From the NCBI GenBank assembly GCA_944390615.1, contig CALXRJ010000198.1, positions 1 to 6,488 of the forward strand: a DNA stretch of 6,488 bases, given 5' to 3'. Shown piece by piece: positions 5,224 to 6,488 of this stretch (position 1 is its first letter; each line of letters opens with the position of its first letter). The position numbers and the translations under genes were made by a program. The notes under the pieces were generated by a model, which did no database searches, had not been told where the DNA came from, and saw nothing but the letters and a program-made list of their open reading frames with translations. This stretch comes from an uncultured Clostridia bacterium (GTDB lineage Bacteria; Bacillota; Clostridia; TANB77; CAG-508).

Positions 5224-6488
5224 CAAGAGTTTTGAATTAACAAGCTAGATATAATGTCAGAATTAATCTCCACATTAAATTCAGCATTTTCATATTTTTG
5301 TGCCCAATTATAATTTTCAAATTCAGGAATCGTTAAAAATTTACGTTTGGCAATACGATAAAATTCATTAATATCCACCTTATATTCTTTCGAAGTTTTA
5401 TATAAATAGTTGGTTATTTGAGAAGACAAATAATCTTTTAAAGAAGTATTCAATGTATTTAAAGTTTCTGTATTAGAATAATCCAAAGTATCCTGACCAG
5501 TCAAAGTTTTTGCTGTCAAATTAATTTTTATATGGATAACAGGATTTTCTTTTGATGTATCAATCTGAACAGAAGAAGCAGAAAGACTATCTACTGTAAT
5601 ATCTATTTTTTTACTCGGGTCAAAAGGACTATCCATACTAACTAAAAAATTATCTACTTCATCTTCTAGTAAGGAATAACAAAGGGTCTCTATAGCAGAT
5701 AAATCCCCTACATATTTATCATCTTTAAACACACATAAACCAATATTTTCAGTACCACGGTCTCCTTCTACAATCGATTCTCCAGATAAAATAGAATCTA
5801 ATGAAGTATTGTTATTGGTATTGGTAGTATTGGAAGTCTCATTAGCAGTATTTCCTTGGTCTGTGGTATTTTGTGTATTTTCCGTGGAAGAATTACTATC
5901 ACCTCCTTGAGACATAGAACCATCACCAGAAGAACTTTGTCCGGAGCTAGATTGTGTATTATCATTTGGAATATTACTTTTTTTTCCTAAGATGGTAACT
6001 GAGCCACTATTTTTGTTAATTAAACTTTCGTAAAATTCACTTAGCAGAATATTAGAAGTATAACCTGTGTACTCACTAGAATAAGGGAAAATTTCATAAT
6101 ACTTCGTTAAAACTTGTTCTAAAGAAGAGATAGAATTTTCTAAATAATCTTTTGCACTTTCTTTGGCAATAATAATATTGGCAGTTGGTCTAATTTGCGT
6201 ACTATTCATAAGATACGTAACTTCTGATAAAACGCCTTTTTTAGCAAATTCTTCTGAAAATACAATTACTTTACAATGAGTCAAATTTAATTGTTTGCCA
6301 ACATAAGCATTGATAATATTAATAGCGCTGGAGATAGAAGGGGCAATTACTGTATTGATAATCGGGTCACTATCTTTAGAGGAAGAATCCACAGAATAAG
6401 TGCTAGAATTAGTAAATTCAAAAGAAATTTCCAAATTATCACTCTCTGGAATACTGTCAACTGCAATAGCAATTGCATAATCTAAATG
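5223..6488 (-). CDS. Ger(x)C family germinant-receptor lipoprotein (5' end outside window)
   Basis: The C subunit of GerA-type receptors is a lipoprotein on the outer face of the spore inner membrane, needed for nutrient-triggered germination. The frame is open to the window edge, giving 421 residues; the TTG at 6434 is internal, because upstream codons read HLDYAIAIAVDSIPESDN, the family's 'A-ALGIDK' strand. The signal peptide and lipobox Cys lie beyond 6488. Visible residues 1-170 form the first domain (LTHCKVIVFSEEFAKKGV, RPTANIIIAKESAKDYL). Residues about 250-270 (GLCVFKDDKYVGDLSAIETLCY) match the family 'VF-dgkLVG-L-ET' segment. The C-terminus (FENYNWAQKYENAEFNVEINSDI) matches the final domain. 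Residues about 172-229 (nt about 5802-5975) are a Ser/Asn/Thr/Gln/Gly-rich, low-complexity insert between the domains, which is unusual. The A and B subunit genes are expected to the right of the window. Confidence 0.9.
   Translation of the reverse strand, partial: HLDYAIAIAVDSIPESDNLEISFEFTNSSTYSVDSSSKDSDPIINTVIAPSISSAINIINAYVGKQLNLTHCKVIVFSEEFAKKGVLSEVTYLMNSTQIRPTANIIIAKESAKDYLENSISSLEQVLTKYYEIFPYSSEYTGYTSNILLSEFYESLINKNSGSVTILGKKSNIPNDNTQSSSGQSSSGDGSMSQGGDSNSSTENTQNTTDQGNTANETSNTTNTNNNTSLDSILSGESIVEGDRGTENIGLCVFKDDKYVGDLSAIETLCYSLLEDEVDNFLVSMDSPFDPSKKIDITVDSLSASSVQIDTSKENPVIHIKINLTAKTLTGQDTLDYSNTETLNTLNTSLKDYLSSQITNYLYKTSKEYKVDINEFYRIAKRKFLTIPEFENYNWAQKYENAEFNVEINSDIISSLLIQNS

Noticed and set aside
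6291..6485. Plus-strand ORF opposite Ger(x)C
   Set aside because: It is an antisense shadow with no RBS or recognisable protein features.

Overview
The window is very AT-rich. It has Gram-positive Shine-Dalgarno sites and near-consensus sigma-A promoters. It also carries three markers of an endospore former: the YabG coat protease, Veg, and a Ger(x)C germinant-receptor lipoprotein. This points to a low-GC, spore-forming member of the Clostridia. I cannot name a genus from the sequence.

Left part (1 to about 2270) looks like the right end of an integrated element. It holds the 3' end of a large serine recombinase gene, with the recombinase-type zinc ribbon and coiled coil. Next come three direct repeats at an exact 33-nt period, a sigma-A-type promoter, and a complete AAA ATPase/DUF4143 gene. 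Immediately after the ATPase stop codon lies a perfect 7+1+7 palindrome (2268-2282). From that point the sequence reads in frame as the middle and C-terminal part of YabG, with no N-terminal part, start codon or ribosome binding site. The most economical reading is that a recombinase-bearing element sits inside yabG. This resembles the skin-type elements that interrupt sporulation genes and are excised in the mother cell. The other half of yabG is outside the window, so this remains a hypothesis.

Middle part (2823-4252): a coiled-coil gene of unknown function, much richer in GC than its surroundings, sits between yabG and veg, which are neighbours in Bacillus subtilis. It is framed by a perfect consensus extended -10 promoter and a 54-bp perfect palindrome that should act as a terminator. 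Veg follows with its own perfect consensus extended -10 promoter and a terminator.

Right part (4253-6488): a plus-strand gene for a membrane-anchored, pilin-like protein converges on a minus-strand germination operon. The visible part of that operon is the Ger(x)C gene (its 5' end lies beyond 6488) and a 63-residue protein with two membrane segments that fits the small D-subunit class of germinant-receptor accessory proteins. A long imperfect hairpin separates the two directions. The pilin-like gene and the small membrane gene both begin inside the same 25-bp perfect repeat, present in opposite orientations (4351-4375 and 5165-5189), so the 5' ends of two unrelated membrane proteins are identical and could in principle be exchanged by inversion.
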